The position numbers and the translations under genes were made by a program. DNA of 64,000 nucleotides from JAHOYW01 sp963664605 (GTDB lineage: Bacteria > Verrucomicrobiota > Lentisphaeria > Victivallales > Victivallaceae), in the NCBI GenBank assembly GCA_963664605.1, contig OY761536.1:2790001-2854000 (forward strand). The letters are read 5' to 3'. Below the pieces are notes generated by a model. It saw only the letters and a program-made list of their open reading frames with translations. It did no database searches and was not told the DNA's origin. Below, in pieces: positions 9,428 to 17,732 of this stretch (the first letter of the stretch is position 1; the number at the start of each line of letters is the position of its first letter).

Positions 9428-9473
9428 ATTTATATTAATACTTATATATTAATATAAATATAATATTTGTCAA
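9428..9473 (-). promoter_or_regulatory. Promoter of the usp gene with a large AT-only palindrome over the -10
   Basis: Read on the minus strand, TTGACA (9473-9468), a 16-base spacer and TAATAT (9451-9446). A perfect inverted repeat with 13-bp arms and a 6-base spacer (9428-9440 and 9447-9459) covers the -10 and likely start point. It could be a protein-binding operator. Being all A/T, it is a weak RNA hairpin. Confidence 0.55.
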
Positions 9474-9514
9474 TAGCATTTTCAAAAAAAAGTAAAATTT
9501 ATTTAAGAATATGA

Positions 9515-9550
9515 TAAAAAAATAAGCCCACAGCATTAAGCTATGGACTT
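9515..9550 (-). terminator. Rho-independent terminator downstream of the Cys-rich mini-gene
   Basis: An 11-base stem, AAGCCCACAGC (9524-9534) with GCTATGGACTT (9540-9550), closed by a 5-base loop and containing two G-U-type pairs. It is followed on the minus strand by TTATTTTTTT. It lies 33 bases past the TAA (9583-9585) of the Cys-rich frame. Confidence 0.7.
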
Positions 9551-9582
9551 ATAGGTATTCAGATATAGTAATATAGTTAAGG

Positions 9583-9692
9583 TTATTTACCGCAGTTGGT
9601 ACGGCCTCCGTGACCGCGGTGGTATGCCTGACATTTCTCACAATCACCGTGGCGAGGGCATGAAAGTCAGGGTTTTTAGAATTTTCAGACAT
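9583..9692 (-). CDS. Small Cys/His-rich protein interrupted by an apparent -1 frameshift
   Basis: ATG at 9690-9692 has AAGGAAAG 6 bases upstream and begins MSENSKNPDFH. In that frame the ORF then runs on as low-information sequence to TAA near 9549. From 9660 the -1 frame instead encodes CPRHGDCEKCQAYHR then GHGGRTNCGK and stops at 9583, just before a good terminator. The C-x5-C-x2-C...C pattern with YHR is typical of short metal- or redox-type proteins of anaerobes. No start codon exists in the Cys frame between its preceding TGA and the first Cys. The two parts therefore look like one ~36-residue protein split by a lost base or read by frameshifting. A sequencing or assembly indel is the simplest explanation. 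Confidence 0.5.
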
Positions 9693-9739
9693 ATTTCTTT
9701 CCTTGATTTTTAATTTTGATAAAATATAACCAAACATAT

Positions 9740-10927
9740 TTAACATAGCCCTGAATCTGCAAAGTGCAAAGGGAATTCCCGGTCTTTCTGAAGTTCTCTC
9801 TGAAGTAATTTATAGTCTAATTTGCTGACTTCAACCCCATTTTCAACAGACAGAAAAGCGGCGATGCCGGCAGCTTCACCAGTTAACGCGGCAACCGGGA
9901 TCACACGCATTACATCCCAGGCATCTCCTTCTGATGATATGCAACGCCCGGCAGCAATCAGGCCATCAATTCCCTTCGGCAGCAAGGCACGAAACGGGAT
10001 TTCCCACACATATCCGGATTTACGCCAGTCAGCCGCCATTCCTATAGAATCCTCAAAGCCAGTCCATTCCATGCCGTCTGACAAAGTAAACTGCCCCTCA
10101 ATACGACGGGTCATCCGAAACTGTGCCATAGCCGGAAGCGTCAACGGGAAATGACTCTTGCGGTCATGTTTGCCGGATTTATAAGAATCAGTTAGACGCC
10201 TGCGGTATCTTTCGCGCCCTTTCAATATGAACTCACTTACGAGTCTGCCGTTTATTCCCGGGCATCCTATTTTAGGACTATCACTGCCGCCGCCTAGAAA
10301 GGCAGCAACATTTTCGCCAAATCTATTACTGCAGTGAATATCATCCTTTTTAAGATATTCTATCGCCCATATAGCCAGCGAATTATCGTCCACCGGGCAG
10401 TTAAGTCCAGAAAGATATGCTAAATCAGCGTCCCCGGTAGCGTCCACAAAACATTCCCCGCTTATCAACCCCTTCCCGCTTTTATTACAGACCTCAATAC
10501 TTTTAAGTTTGGCGTCCTCAAGCACAGTGCCGGTAATTAAAGTATCGTACCATATATCGATGCCGGCATTTAGCATGATCTCATCTAAAGCAAGCATATA
10601 TGAAGCAGGGGAAAAACGCACGGTATACCTTTTTGCTTCCGCGGCATTCTTTTCGGTTTTCCAGTTTTCAGGAATGTCGCCGGGACCGTATTTTACACTT
10701 TCCTTTAAAAGCTCTTCGGACAAACCATAGGTAACCTGGGTTCCATTACCGTCGCACAATGGCAGATAAATATAAACTATTCCTGTGGTTGCCAGGCCTC
10801 CGGCAAAAACAGTCTTTTCAATTAAAGCGGTCTTCATTCCCTTTCGTGCGGAGGCCACCGCGGCTGCAACTCCGGCTATTCCGCCGCCGGCAACAACCAC
10901 ATCATATTTCTTCGAGAAATCCATCAT
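9740..10927 (-). CDS. FAD-dependent oxidoreductase (FAD_oxidored family)
   Basis: 395 residues. A Rossmann FAD motif VVVAGGGIAG lies near residues 10-19, with FAGGLATTG after it and DATGDADLAYLSG and LIAAGRCISSEGDAWDVMRVIP later, the characteristic blocks of this family of uncharacterised flavoproteins. It has no signal peptide and is likely soluble. ATG 10925-10927 overlaps the stop of the upstream IclR gene by four bases (ATGA), with AAGGAG just upstream, so the pair is co-translated and the regulator probably controls it. In PVC bacteria such enzymes often sit in sugar or uronate catabolic loci, but the substrate is unknown. A longer relative lies at 47999-49723, also behind an IclR gene. 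Confidence 0.85.
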   Translation of the reverse strand: MMDFSKKYDVVVAGGGIAGVAAAVASARKGMKTALIEKTVFAGGLATTGIVYIYLPLCDGNGTQVTYGLSEELLKESVKYGPGDIPENWKTEKNAAEAKRYTVRFSPASYMLALDEIMLNAGIDIWYDTLITGTVLEDAKLKSIEVCNKSGKGLISGECFVDATGDADLAYLSGLNCPVDDNSLAIWAIEYLKKDDIHCSNRFGENVAAFLGGGSDSPKIGCPGINGRLVSEFILKGRERYRRRLTDSYKSGKHDRKSHFPLTLPAMAQFRMTRRIEGQFTLSDGMEWTGFEDSIGMAADWRKSGYVWEIPFRALLPKGIDGLIAAGRCISSEGDAWDVMRVIPVAALTGEAAGIAAFLSVENGVEVSKLDYKLLQRELQKDREFPLHFADSGLC

Positions 10928-11664
10928 ATATCTCCTTTTGATATTTTTTCTGAAGATGCTTTTATATCATCAATAATTTTATTTTTACGTCTTTCCCATT
11001 TAGATTTACGGTCATTGAAAGAAAAAGTTATTACTCCTCCTATGCTTCCTCCTCTCTCAAATACGGGAACTCCAACTTTAAAAATATCATTTGGAGTAGC
11101 CGGAGATTCAGAATAACCGTTTTCCACTGATTTTTTCACTGCTTCATCCAGTTCCTGTTCATTCCTCCAAGTTTCCAGCCCCCAGTATTCAAATGGATAT
11201 TTACGTTTTATCTCCTGAAGCGTATCGTCTGCCAGATAAGCAAAATACAGCAAACCGCAAACCGTGTTATAAGGAGAAAGCTGCATATTTGCCGGACATT
11301 GGATATCTGCTCCGGCTCCCGATGGAATATACAGTTTGCCAATAATGTCGTTTCCGGTAACTTCTGAATAAACCGTAGATGAGTCCGGATAATGCTCATG
11401 AAGTTCAAGTAAAATCTTTTCCCTATGCCTGCTTATATTTTTTTGCGTTTTCTTACGTGCCAGTTCTTCCATCATATCCCCGAGCTGATAACGGGAATCA
11501 TTCAATTTCACTAAAACCCCTTCTTTTATCAAAGTAGACGTCAAATTATATACGGTCGTTCTTTTAAGCCCAATCTTATCAGCTATTTCATACAGCCTGA
11601 GCCCCCTTTCGCTGTCAGCGACAAGACGAACTATTTTTAATGCCCGTGATAATGCCTGTACCAT
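10924..11664 (-). CDS. IclR family transcriptional regulator
   Basis: 246 residues: an N-terminal winged helix-turn-helix (ALKIVRLVADSERGLRLYEIADKIGLKRTTVYNLTSTLIKEG) followed by the IclR ligand-binding domain. IclR proteins respond to small carboxylates or sugars-acids and usually control the adjacent catabolic gene, here the FAD oxidoreductase it overlaps. Its 5' region holds a near-consensus promoter and a 17-bp perfect palindrome, consistent with autoregulation. Confidence 0.9.
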   Translation of the reverse strand: MVQALSRALKIVRLVADSERGLRLYEIADKIGLKRTTVYNLTSTLIKEGVLVKLNDSRYQLGDMMEELARKKTQKNISRHREKILLELHEHYPDSSTVYSEVTGNDIIGKLYIPSGAGADIQCPANMQLSPYNTVCGLLYFAYLADDTLQEIKRKYPFEYWGLETWRNEQELDEAVKKSVENGYSESPATPNDIFKVGVPVFERGGSIGGVITFSFNDRKSKWERRKNKIIDDIKASSEKISKGDI

Positions 11665-11678
11665 AAAACCTCGAATTG

Positions 11679-11747
11679 ATTCATTATTAATGAATTTTTA
11701 TCTCTTAATATAGAATAAATTATACATTGCATTAATTATTTTGTCAA
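11679..11747 (-). promoter_or_regulatory. Promoter and 17-bp palindromic operator of the IclR/FAD operon
   Basis: On the minus strand, TTGACA (11747-11742), 17-base spacer, TATAAT (11724-11719): a full consensus promoter. Between the expected start point and the ATG (11664) is the perfect palindrome ATTCATTA-T-TAATGAAT (11679-11695), 8-bp arms around one base. It is a probable IclR site acting as a roadblock. Confidence 0.75.
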
Positions 11748-11763
11748 GTTTTTTCAATGAATT

Positions 11764-12969
11764 TTACGGCGTAATCACCTCAATATTTTCGATTACTTCC
11801 TGCAGTATTTCCTTGTATTCGGGAATAAGCGCTTCTTCATCAAGGATTTTCCGGAGAGGAACAGCTGTAGCAGGATTTGATGGAGCAAAGACAGTACAAC
11901 TGTCAGGCACTTGTTCACTGGACAGATCAAAAGTACCGATACGTCGCGCAAGCGCTACAGCATCGTTTTTATCGGAACCAATCAGAGGGCGCAGTATTAA
12001 CATGCTGGTCGCTTCACTGATAGTCGCCATATTTTTTATTGTCTGACTTGCCACCTGCCCGACAGCCTCTCCGGTCAAAAGAGCAAGACGCTTATGCTTT
12101 TCCGCCAATCTTTGAGCTATACGAAACATCATACGGCGATAGAGAACCGTCCTGAAACGGGGATTGCATTTATCACGAATAAGCTTCTGCAAAGGCGCAA
12201 GATTACAGATAAATAAACGCGCAGGCTGTTGAAACTGATTCAAATGATGTCCTATACGACGGACTTTATCGATAGTCGTTTGAGGGGTGTACGGAGCGCT
12301 GTGAAAAGTCAGAAAATCACAGCGGCAGCCGCGTTTCATGATCTCGTAACACGCCACAGGCGAATCGATTCCTCCGGAAAGCAGGGCCAATACCGGAGAA
12401 TTACAGCCAACCGGCAAACCGCCCGGCCCGCGGATAATATCATAATATATAAAAGCAAATTCACTGCGCAGTTCACACCAGATGGTAACGTCAGCGTTTT
12501 CCAGATCAATGGTTAAAGAATCATAATCATAGGCTTTGCCGGCTTCTTTTGCCAAAGCAATTTCAATGCCTTTGGAATCAAGCTCAAATTTTTTATCACT
12601 GCGTTTAGCACGAATGCGGAATGACACCACTTTTTTCTTTTTGAAAGCATCTTCGAAATAAGAACGGCATGAGCTGTCCACGGCTTTTTTCATAGCGTCC
12701 AGGCTCGGTTCACACATTATCACAGGGGAGAAAGACTCCAAGCCGAAAGCACGCTTCAACTGCTCTTTAATGAGTTCAAGCTGTTCATCGCTGAAGCAAC
12801 TTTTATCCTTAAATTCTATCCAGATTCTTCCGCGCACCCGCAATATTCTGATGTCGTGAAGCTTACGCAAAAGATAGTACATGTTTTCAACCATACGTTT
12901 TTCAAACATCGAACGGTTGCTGCCTTTTATAGCTATTTCATGATAGCGGCAGATAATTGCGTTATACAT
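11764..12969 (-). CDS. thiI: tRNA 4-thiouridine / thiazole sulfurtransferase ThiI
   Basis: 401 residues. An N-terminal ferredoxin-like plus THUMP region (about 1-170) binds tRNA. The PP-loop pyrophosphatase domain has LALLSGGIDSPVACYEIMKRG (SGGIDS at about 198-203) and VGQVASQTIKNM. The C-terminal rhodanese domain found in enterobacterial ThiI is absent, as in many bacteria that use the short form. The protein adenylates U8 of tRNA before sulfur transfer and may also supply sulfur for thiamine. Its start overlaps the pdxB stop by 8 bases. Confidence 0.93.
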   Translation of the reverse strand: MYNAIICRYHEIAIKGSNRSMFEKRMVENMYYLLRKLHDIRILRVRGRIWIEFKDKSCFSDEQLELIKEQLKRAFGLESFSPVIMCEPSLDAMKKAVDSSCRSYFEDAFKKKKVVSFRIRAKRSDKKFELDSKGIEIALAKEAGKAYDYDSLTIDLENADVTIWCELRSEFAFIYYDIIRGPGGLPVGCNSPVLALLSGGIDSPVACYEIMKRGCRCDFLTFHSAPYTPQTTIDKVRRIGHHLNQFQQPARLFICNLAPLQKLIRDKCNPRFRTVLYRRMMFRIAQRLAEKHKRLALLTGEAVGQVASQTIKNMATISEATSMLILRPLIGSDKNDAVALARRIGTFDLSSEQVPDSCTVFAPSNPATAVPLRKILDEEALIPEYKEILQEVIENIEVITP

Positions 12970-14092
12970 AAGAGTTTTCCTGAATTTTAAAACCTAGTTT
13001 TGCTAATGCTTCGCAAACCTGCACATCAGCGCATTCAACACTAAAAACCTGGAATTCCCGGCGGAGCGGATAATCTCCACGCTGCTTTTCGAAAGTTGCG
13101 GGAGAATTCAGCAGACGTTTACTGTCGTCCCTGATGTCATACGATAAGCCCACAGCCCCAAGCATTTTTTCCTCAAAACTGCCATTGCCTGGAATTTTCA
13201 AAGAATTTTTTTCCGGGACCGGCACATCTGAAGGATACCAGTTTTTATAGTCCAGTCCAAAAAAATCAGAAAGAGCGTTGACGCTCATTGCGGTTCCATT
13301 AGCTTTGCCGTCAGCGGAATATCCCGCTATATGGGGAGTTCCGAACTCAACCAGCTCAAGCAGTTCCAAATCCAGATCAGGCTCATTTTCCCAAACATCA
13401 AGCACCGCTCCGGCAATATCACCGGACTCCAACGCTTCTTTTAAAGCGGAATTATCACAAACCGCCCCTCGTGATGAATTAATATAAAAGGCACTGCTTT
13501 TCATTTTCGTGAATAATTCTTTGTTCCCCAAATGATAAGTCGGATATTTTCCCGCCTTATCCAAAGGTACATGCATAGTAATAAAATCAGCTTCAGCAAC
13601 GACCTGTGCGAAATCAACAAATCCCCACTGCCCTTCTTTTTCAGCTCGCGGCGGGTCATTCAGCAAAACCCGCATCCCCAAAGCTTCGCCGACTTTAGCG
13701 ACTTTCGCCCCGACATTACCGACGCCGACCACTCCAAGAGTTTTACCACGCAGGGGAATTTTATGCTTACATGCGAGATTCAACAAAGCAGAACTTATAT
13801 ATTGCGCCACGGACGAAGAATTACAGCCGGGTGCATTGGTCCATTTTATATTATTCGTTTCCACCCAGCCGGTATCAATATGGTCAAAACCGATAGTCGC
13901 AGTAGCAATAAATTTCACACTGGAACCGGATAGAAGTTTTTCATTGCATTTGGTACGGGTGCGGGTGATAATCGCATCCGCGTCCTTCACATCCTCACGG
14001 TTTACTTGAGCGCCAGGCAAATAAATTACATCAGCACAGGATTCCAGCACCCTCCGGATAAACGGTATTTTATCATCAACAATAATTTTCAT
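12962..14092 (-). CDS. pdxB: Erythronate-4-phosphate dehydrogenase
   Basis: 376 residues, D-2-hydroxyacid dehydrogenase fold. Features include FIATATIGFDHIDT, the NAD-binding GVVGVGNVGAKVAK, INSSRGAVCDNSAL and AVLDVWENEPDLD, with a histidine in FGTPHIAGYSADGKANG. The last block plus the length and C-terminal dimerisation extension match PdxB and not SerA or lactate dehydrogenase. It catalyses the second step of the deoxyxylulose-5-phosphate-dependent route to pyridoxal phosphate. It sits 32 bases after the DUF1805 gene and overlaps thiI. Confidence 0.88.
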   Translation of the reverse strand: MKIIVDDKIPFIRRVLESCADVIYLPGAQVNREDVKDADAIITRTRTKCNEKLLSGSSVKFIATATIGFDHIDTGWVETNNIKWTNAPGCNSSSVAQYISSALLNLACKHKIPLRGKTLGVVGVGNVGAKVAKVGEALGMRVLLNDPPRAEKEGQWGFVDFAQVVAEADFITMHVPLDKAGKYPTYHLGNKELFTKMKSSAFYINSSRGAVCDNSALKEALESGDIAGAVLDVWENEPDLDLELLELVEFGTPHIAGYSADGKANGTAMSVNALSDFFGLDYKNWYPSDVPVPEKNSLKIPGNGSFEEKMLGAVGLSYDIRDDSKRLLNSPATFEKQRGDYPLRREFQVFSVECADVQVCEALAKLGFKIQENSYV

Positions 14093-14124
14093 TAAATAAG
14101 TTTTATTGGGTTAAGGGTTAAGCT

Positions 14125-14406
14125 TTAAGATAATTTAAGCAGAGCTTCGCGCCCGGTCATGCCGACAGTCACGCCCGCAACCTCAGCAAGTTCACTGCAT
14201 TTTACGATTTTCGCTTCCAGCATATCGTCAAAAGTTTTCACGCCGGTGACAATAGCTACACGCTCATTCAGCTTGTTTGCCGTTTCAAGATCAAAATAAC
14301 CGCAACCGATAAAACCGTAGGCAGCCTTTATCAATAAAATCGCCGCCGTTTCAGTAGGAATCCGCCACGCTTCAAAATCTTTACCGTCAATAATTATCTT
14401 TTCCAT
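14125..14406 (-). CDS. DUF1805 family small protein (YunC-like)
   Basis: 93 residues, one domain. GYFDLETANKLNERVAIVTGVKTFDDML and VTVGMTGREAL match DUF1805, whose Bacillus representative is YunC. Function is not established. Start has GGAG about 10 bases upstream. It is the first gene of the run leading into pdxB and thiI and diverges from dapL. Confidence 0.8.
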   Translation of the reverse strand: MEKIIIDGKDFEAWRIPTETAAILLIKAAYGFIGCGYFDLETANKLNERVAIVTGVKTFDDMLEAKIVKCSELAEVAGVTVGMTGREALLKLS

Positions 14407-14548
14407 ATATATTCAACTCCAATTTTTTAGTAAACTTATCCGCATACTGATTGAAAAAGGACAGTTTTGGTTGTAGGTTTATCAGCTATTAGCATATAGC
14501 AAAAATTTAAAATTGCGAAAATTAATTCGAAAAAATAAGGATATTCAC

Positions 14549-15787
14549 ATGAAAGAAAGTTTTTTACAGGAAAACTTCGCGGAACGTGTCGGCGGTAATA
14601 AGTTCGGCAAAGACACGACCATTTATAAATTTGAAAAAATCAAACGCGCCAAGCGTGCAGCCCAGGCAGACAAACCGGATGTAAAATTAATCGACATGGG
14701 TGTCGGCGAGCCTGACGAAGCAGCCTTTCCGGAAGTAATAGAAGCTTTGGCAAAAGAAGCGAAGAATTGGGAAAACCGTACTTATACAGACAACGGCATT
14801 GCCGAATTCACTCAGGCAGCTTCTAAATACATGAAAGAATTGTACAACGTCGATCTTTGCCCGGAAAAAGAAATTGTTCACGCAATCGGCAGTAAATCAG
14901 CATTGAGCCTGCTTCCGGCGTGTTTCATCAATCCCGGCGACATCTGCGTTATGACTGTTCCAGGATATCCCGTCATGGGAACATGGACCAAATATTTTCA
15001 GGGAGAAGTGGTAAATCTTCCTTTACTCGAAGAAAACGGCTTTCTGCCTGACATCGAATCCTTGACTGCGGATCAGCGTAAGCGTGCCAAACTGCTTTAC
15101 CTGAACTACCCCAACAACCCGACTGGCGCATCAGCAAGCGAGGAGTTTTTCGCCCAGGCAATTGACTTCGCGCGCAAAAACAATATTCTGATAGTTTCAG
15201 ATGCGGCCTACGCACCGCTGAATTTTGCCGGAAAACCTTTAAGTATTCTGTCGCTGCCTGGCGCTAAAGACGTAGCAATTGAACTTCACAGTATGTCCAA
15301 AGGATTCAACATGACCGGTTGGCGTTTGAGTTGGGTATGCGGTAATGAACTGGCTGTCAAAGTTTTTGCCAGCGTCAAAGACAATGCCGACAGCGGACAA
15401 TTCGCGGCAATCCAGAAAGCTGCTATCGCGGCACTCAAAAACCAGTCTGAAATAACCCCTAAAATCTGCGAAAAATACGAACGCCGCCTGCAAAGCATGA
15501 CTGCGGCTCTACAGAAAATCGGCTTCCCGGCCGTAATGCCGAAAGGTTCATTCTATTTATACGTGAAAGCGCCTAAAGGTATAGCCGGAGGTGAAAGTTT
15601 TGCCAGTGGTGAAGACTTCAGTCAATGGCTGATCCGGGAAAAACTGATTAGTTCCGTTCCATGGGATGATGCCGGACACTTTGTCCGTTTCAGCGCGACA
15701 TTTGTAGCCCGCGGCGGAGCCGCAGAAGAACAGGAAGTGCTGGATGAATTTGCTAAACGCCTGAGTGATGTTAAATTTATCTGGTAA
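14549..15787 (+). CDS. dapL: LL-diaminopimelate aminotransferase
   Basis: 412 residues from ATG 14549, which has TAAGGA 8 bases upstream. An in-frame ATG 36 bases earlier lacks a ribosome site. It is a fold-type I aminotransferase: IDMGVGEPDE, YLNYPNNPTGA, IVSDAAYAPLNF and the PLP lysine in SMSKGFNMTGWR. Long N-terminal FGKDTTIYKFEKIKRAK and PDVKLIDMGVGEPDEAA are typical of DapL. It converts tetrahydrodipicolinate to LL-diaminopimelate in one step, giving the cell a peptidoglycan and lysine precursor. DapL is widespread in PVC bacteria and Chlamydiae. Confidence 0.9.
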   Translation: MKESFLQENFAERVGGNKFGKDTTIYKFEKIKRAKRAAQADKPDVKLIDMGVGEPDEAAFPEVIEALAKEAKNWENRTYTDNGIAEFTQAASKYMKELYNVDLCPEKEIVHAIGSKSALSLLPACFINPGDICVMTVPGYPVMGTWTKYFQGEVVNLPLLEENGFLPDIESLTADQRKRAKLLYLNYPNNPTGASASEEFFAQAIDFARKNNILIVSDAAYAPLNFAGKPLSILSLPGAKDVAIELHSMSKGFNMTGWRLSWVCGNELAVKVFASVKDNADSGQFAAIQKAAIAALKNQSEITPKICEKYERRLQSMTAALQKIGFPAVMPKGSFYLYVKAPKGIAGGESFASGEDFSQWLIREKLISSVPWDDAGHFVRFSATFVARGGAAEEQEVLDEFAKRLSDVKFIW

Positions 15788-15808
15788 ATCAAACGCGTGT
15801 GGAGGAGT

Positions 15809-16453
15809 ATGTTATTTGTTAATAAGCAGAAAGAACTTCAATCACAGATATCCGAATATTGCGAAAGCATTTTAAAATGCATGGACAGTTTCCAAAATGC
15901 GGTTCAGCATTATTGTGTTGACAGTGACCGGGATGCAGCGAAGACATCCTTTACTGAAGTACATAAGGCGGAAAGCAGAGCTGATGATATTCGCAGAGAG
16001 ATTGAAGTAATGATGTATTCCAAATCACTCTTCCCGGAATCCCGCGGTGATATTATGGGCCTGCTCGAAACTATGGACAGAGTTCCCAACCAGGCGGAAA
16101 ACGCCATCCGCATGATATGGAACCAGTATGTAACAATCCCCCAGGAACACGTCGCTGAATTATTAACTCTGGTTGGTGTTTGCTGCCGTTCAGCTTCTGC
16201 TATGGTCGAGGCTGCGGAAAAACTGTTTTCTGACTTCACCAACACAGCGGTTGCTGTCGGCAAGATTGATGAGCTGGAAAGCGAGGGCGACAAAATTGAG
16301 GCATCGCTTATAGAAAAAGTATTTTCAGGAAATGTTGACAGTATATCGTCAATTATATTTCGCGATTTTATCGAGTGCGTTGCCAGTATCAGCGACCGCG
16401 CAGAAAATGTTGGTGACCGAATCCGGATAATTGTAGCTAAAAGGACGATTTAA
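15809..16453 (+). CDS. DUF47 family PhoU-like accessory protein
   Basis: 214 residues, all-helical, from ATG 15809, which has GGAGGAG immediately upstream (tight spacing). A GTG 12 bases earlier is possible but lacks a site. EVHKAESRADDIRREIEVMMYSK and DRVPNQAENAI followed by FRDFIECVASISDRAENVGDRI are DUF47 hallmarks with metal-binding acidic clusters. It is directly followed by a Pit transporter, the standard pairing. DUF47 proteins are thought to regulate Pit-mediated phosphate uptake. Confidence 0.87.
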   Translation: MLFVNKQKELQSQISEYCESILKCMDSFQNAVQHYCVDSDRDAAKTSFTEVHKAESRADDIRREIEVMMYSKSLFPESRGDIMGLLETMDRVPNQAENAIRMIWNQYVTIPQEHVAELLTLVGVCCRSASAMVEAAEKLFSDFTNTAVAVGKIDELESEGDKIEASLIEKVFSGNVDSISSIIFRDFIECVASISDRAENVGDRIRIIVAKRTI

Positions 16454-17404
16454 ATGTTTCCCTTAACTGGAGGTCTGTACTTAGGATGGGCATTGGGAGC
16501 CAATGACGCGGCAAACGTCTTCGGTACTGCTGTTGCTTCACGGATCATCTCGTTCCGCAATGCGGCTATCCTGTGTTCAATCGCCGTCATTGCCGGCGCG
16601 ATACTCCAGGGCGAAGGCGGTATCCATACTTTAAGCGGTTTGACTACGCAAACCCATATGACCTTGTTTGTCGTATCGGTAGCGGCCGCCATAACCGTAA
16701 CCTTAATGACAATCATGCGTCTGCCGATAAGCACTTCTCAGGCTATTATCGGAGCCATTGCCGGAGTCGGGCTGGCAACTGACACTATGCGGTGGAACGG
16801 GCTGCTGAAAGTTTTGATATGCTGGATAGCAACCCCTGTCGGCGCTCTTATTATTGCTTATATTATTTACAAACTGTTCGGGACATTCATTAAATATATT
16901 CCTATGAGCATCCTGACCCGCGATAAAATACTATGGAGCGGATTGATAATCGTCGGAGTGTATGGTTCATACGCGCTTGGGGCCAATAATGTTGCCAACG
17001 CCACAGGTATTTTTTCAGGGCAATTCGAAGGAATAAGCGACAAACAGCTTGCTCTTTTAGGAGGAATATCCATTGCCGCCGGAATCATCACTTACAGCAA
17101 ACGGGTAATGATAGCAGTCGGTTCAGGGGTAATGCACCTGGATGCTTTCACCGCCCTGGTAACGGTTTCAGCAATGGCTGTTACTGTACATATTTTCGCT
17201 ATTATCGGCGTTCCTGTGAGCACCTCTCAGGCAATTATCGGTTCAATAATGGGCATCGGCCTTATTCGCGGTGTCCATTCCGTCAAATTTAAGACCCTGC
17301 GTAACATTGGTTTCGGCTGGCTGCTGACACCGGTTATCGCATTAATTTTATCGTCATCAGGTTATGCCATATTCTGTATGGCAAAGCCTGCAATCCAACC
17401 TTAA
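16454..17404 (+). CDS. pit: PiT family inorganic phosphate transporter
   Basis: 316 residues, about 9-10 membrane helices, with the duplicated PiT signatures LGANDAANVFGTAV near the start and ALGANNVANATGIFSG in the middle, plus paired PISTSQAIIGAI and PVSTSQAIIGSI. It is a proton- or sodium-coupled symporter of phosphate or metal-phosphate in the cytoplasmic membrane. The start codon follows the DUF47 stop with no gap. It is shorter than E. coli PitA, as is usual for the archaeal/anaerobe-type members. Confidence 0.92.
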   Translation: MFPLTGGLYLGWALGANDAANVFGTAVASRIISFRNAAILCSIAVIAGAILQGEGGIHTLSGLTTQTHMTLFVVSVAAAITVTLMTIMRLPISTSQAIIGAIAGVGLATDTMRWNGLLKVLICWIATPVGALIIAYIIYKLFGTFIKYIPMSILTRDKILWSGLIIVGVYGSYALGANNVANATGIFSGQFEGISDKQLALLGGISIAAGIITYSKRVMIAVGSGVMHLDAFTALVTVSAMAVTVHIFAIIGVPVSTSQAIIGSIMGIGLIRGVHSVKFKTLRNIGFGWLLTPVIALILSSSGYAIFCMAKPAIQP

Positions 17405-17421
17405 AAAAGAGGAAAAGAATC

Positions 17422-17652
17422 ATGAAAGAATTACACGACAAAATCAAATCACGTCTTGAAGAATTGCGCGTTTATCTGCAAAATGACGGCGGCGATATGG
17501 AAGTCGTCAGCATTGAGGATAAAGTTGTCACGCTCAAATTGAAAGGCGCCTGTGGCGGATGCCCGATGGCAACAGTCACACTTAAAGACGGTATCGAAAG
17601 AGTACTTAAAGAAGAGATTGATCCGGAGATAGTCGTCGAAAGAGCAATGTAG
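17422..17652 (+). CDS. NifU C-terminal-domain protein (Nfu-type Fe-S carrier)
   Basis: 76 residues consisting only of the Nfu domain, with LQNDGGDMEVVSIEDKVVTLKLKG and the Fe-S-binding CGGC at residues 44-47. It carries 4Fe-4S clusters to apoproteins. ATG preceded by GAGGAAAAG. It is 17 bases downstream of pit and followed by a hairpin terminator. Confidence 0.92.
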   Translation: MKELHDKIKSRLEELRVYLQNDGGDMEVVSIEDKVVTLKLKGACGGCPMATVTLKDGIERVLKEEIDPEIVVERAM

Positions 17653-17670
17653 AATAAAATGATTGTCACT

Positions 17671-17700
17671 ATATCCCACTGCTGTGCTGTGGGATATTTT
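17671..17700 (+). terminator. Hairpin terminator after nfu
   Basis: A 9-bp perfect stem, ATATCCCAC (17671-17679) and GTGGGATAT (17689-17697), with a 9-base loop and then TTTTGATAAATTGTT. It separates nfu from hslO. Confidence 0.65.
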
Positions 17701-17732
17701 GATAAATTGTTCCTCGTAAAAAGGTGATAATA

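Noticed and set aside
9658..9692. Selenocysteine or TGA readthrough in the Cys-rich mini-gene
   Set aside because: The Cys frame has TAA as well as TGA upstream, and no stem-loop resembling a SECIS element is visible, so a frameshift is simpler.
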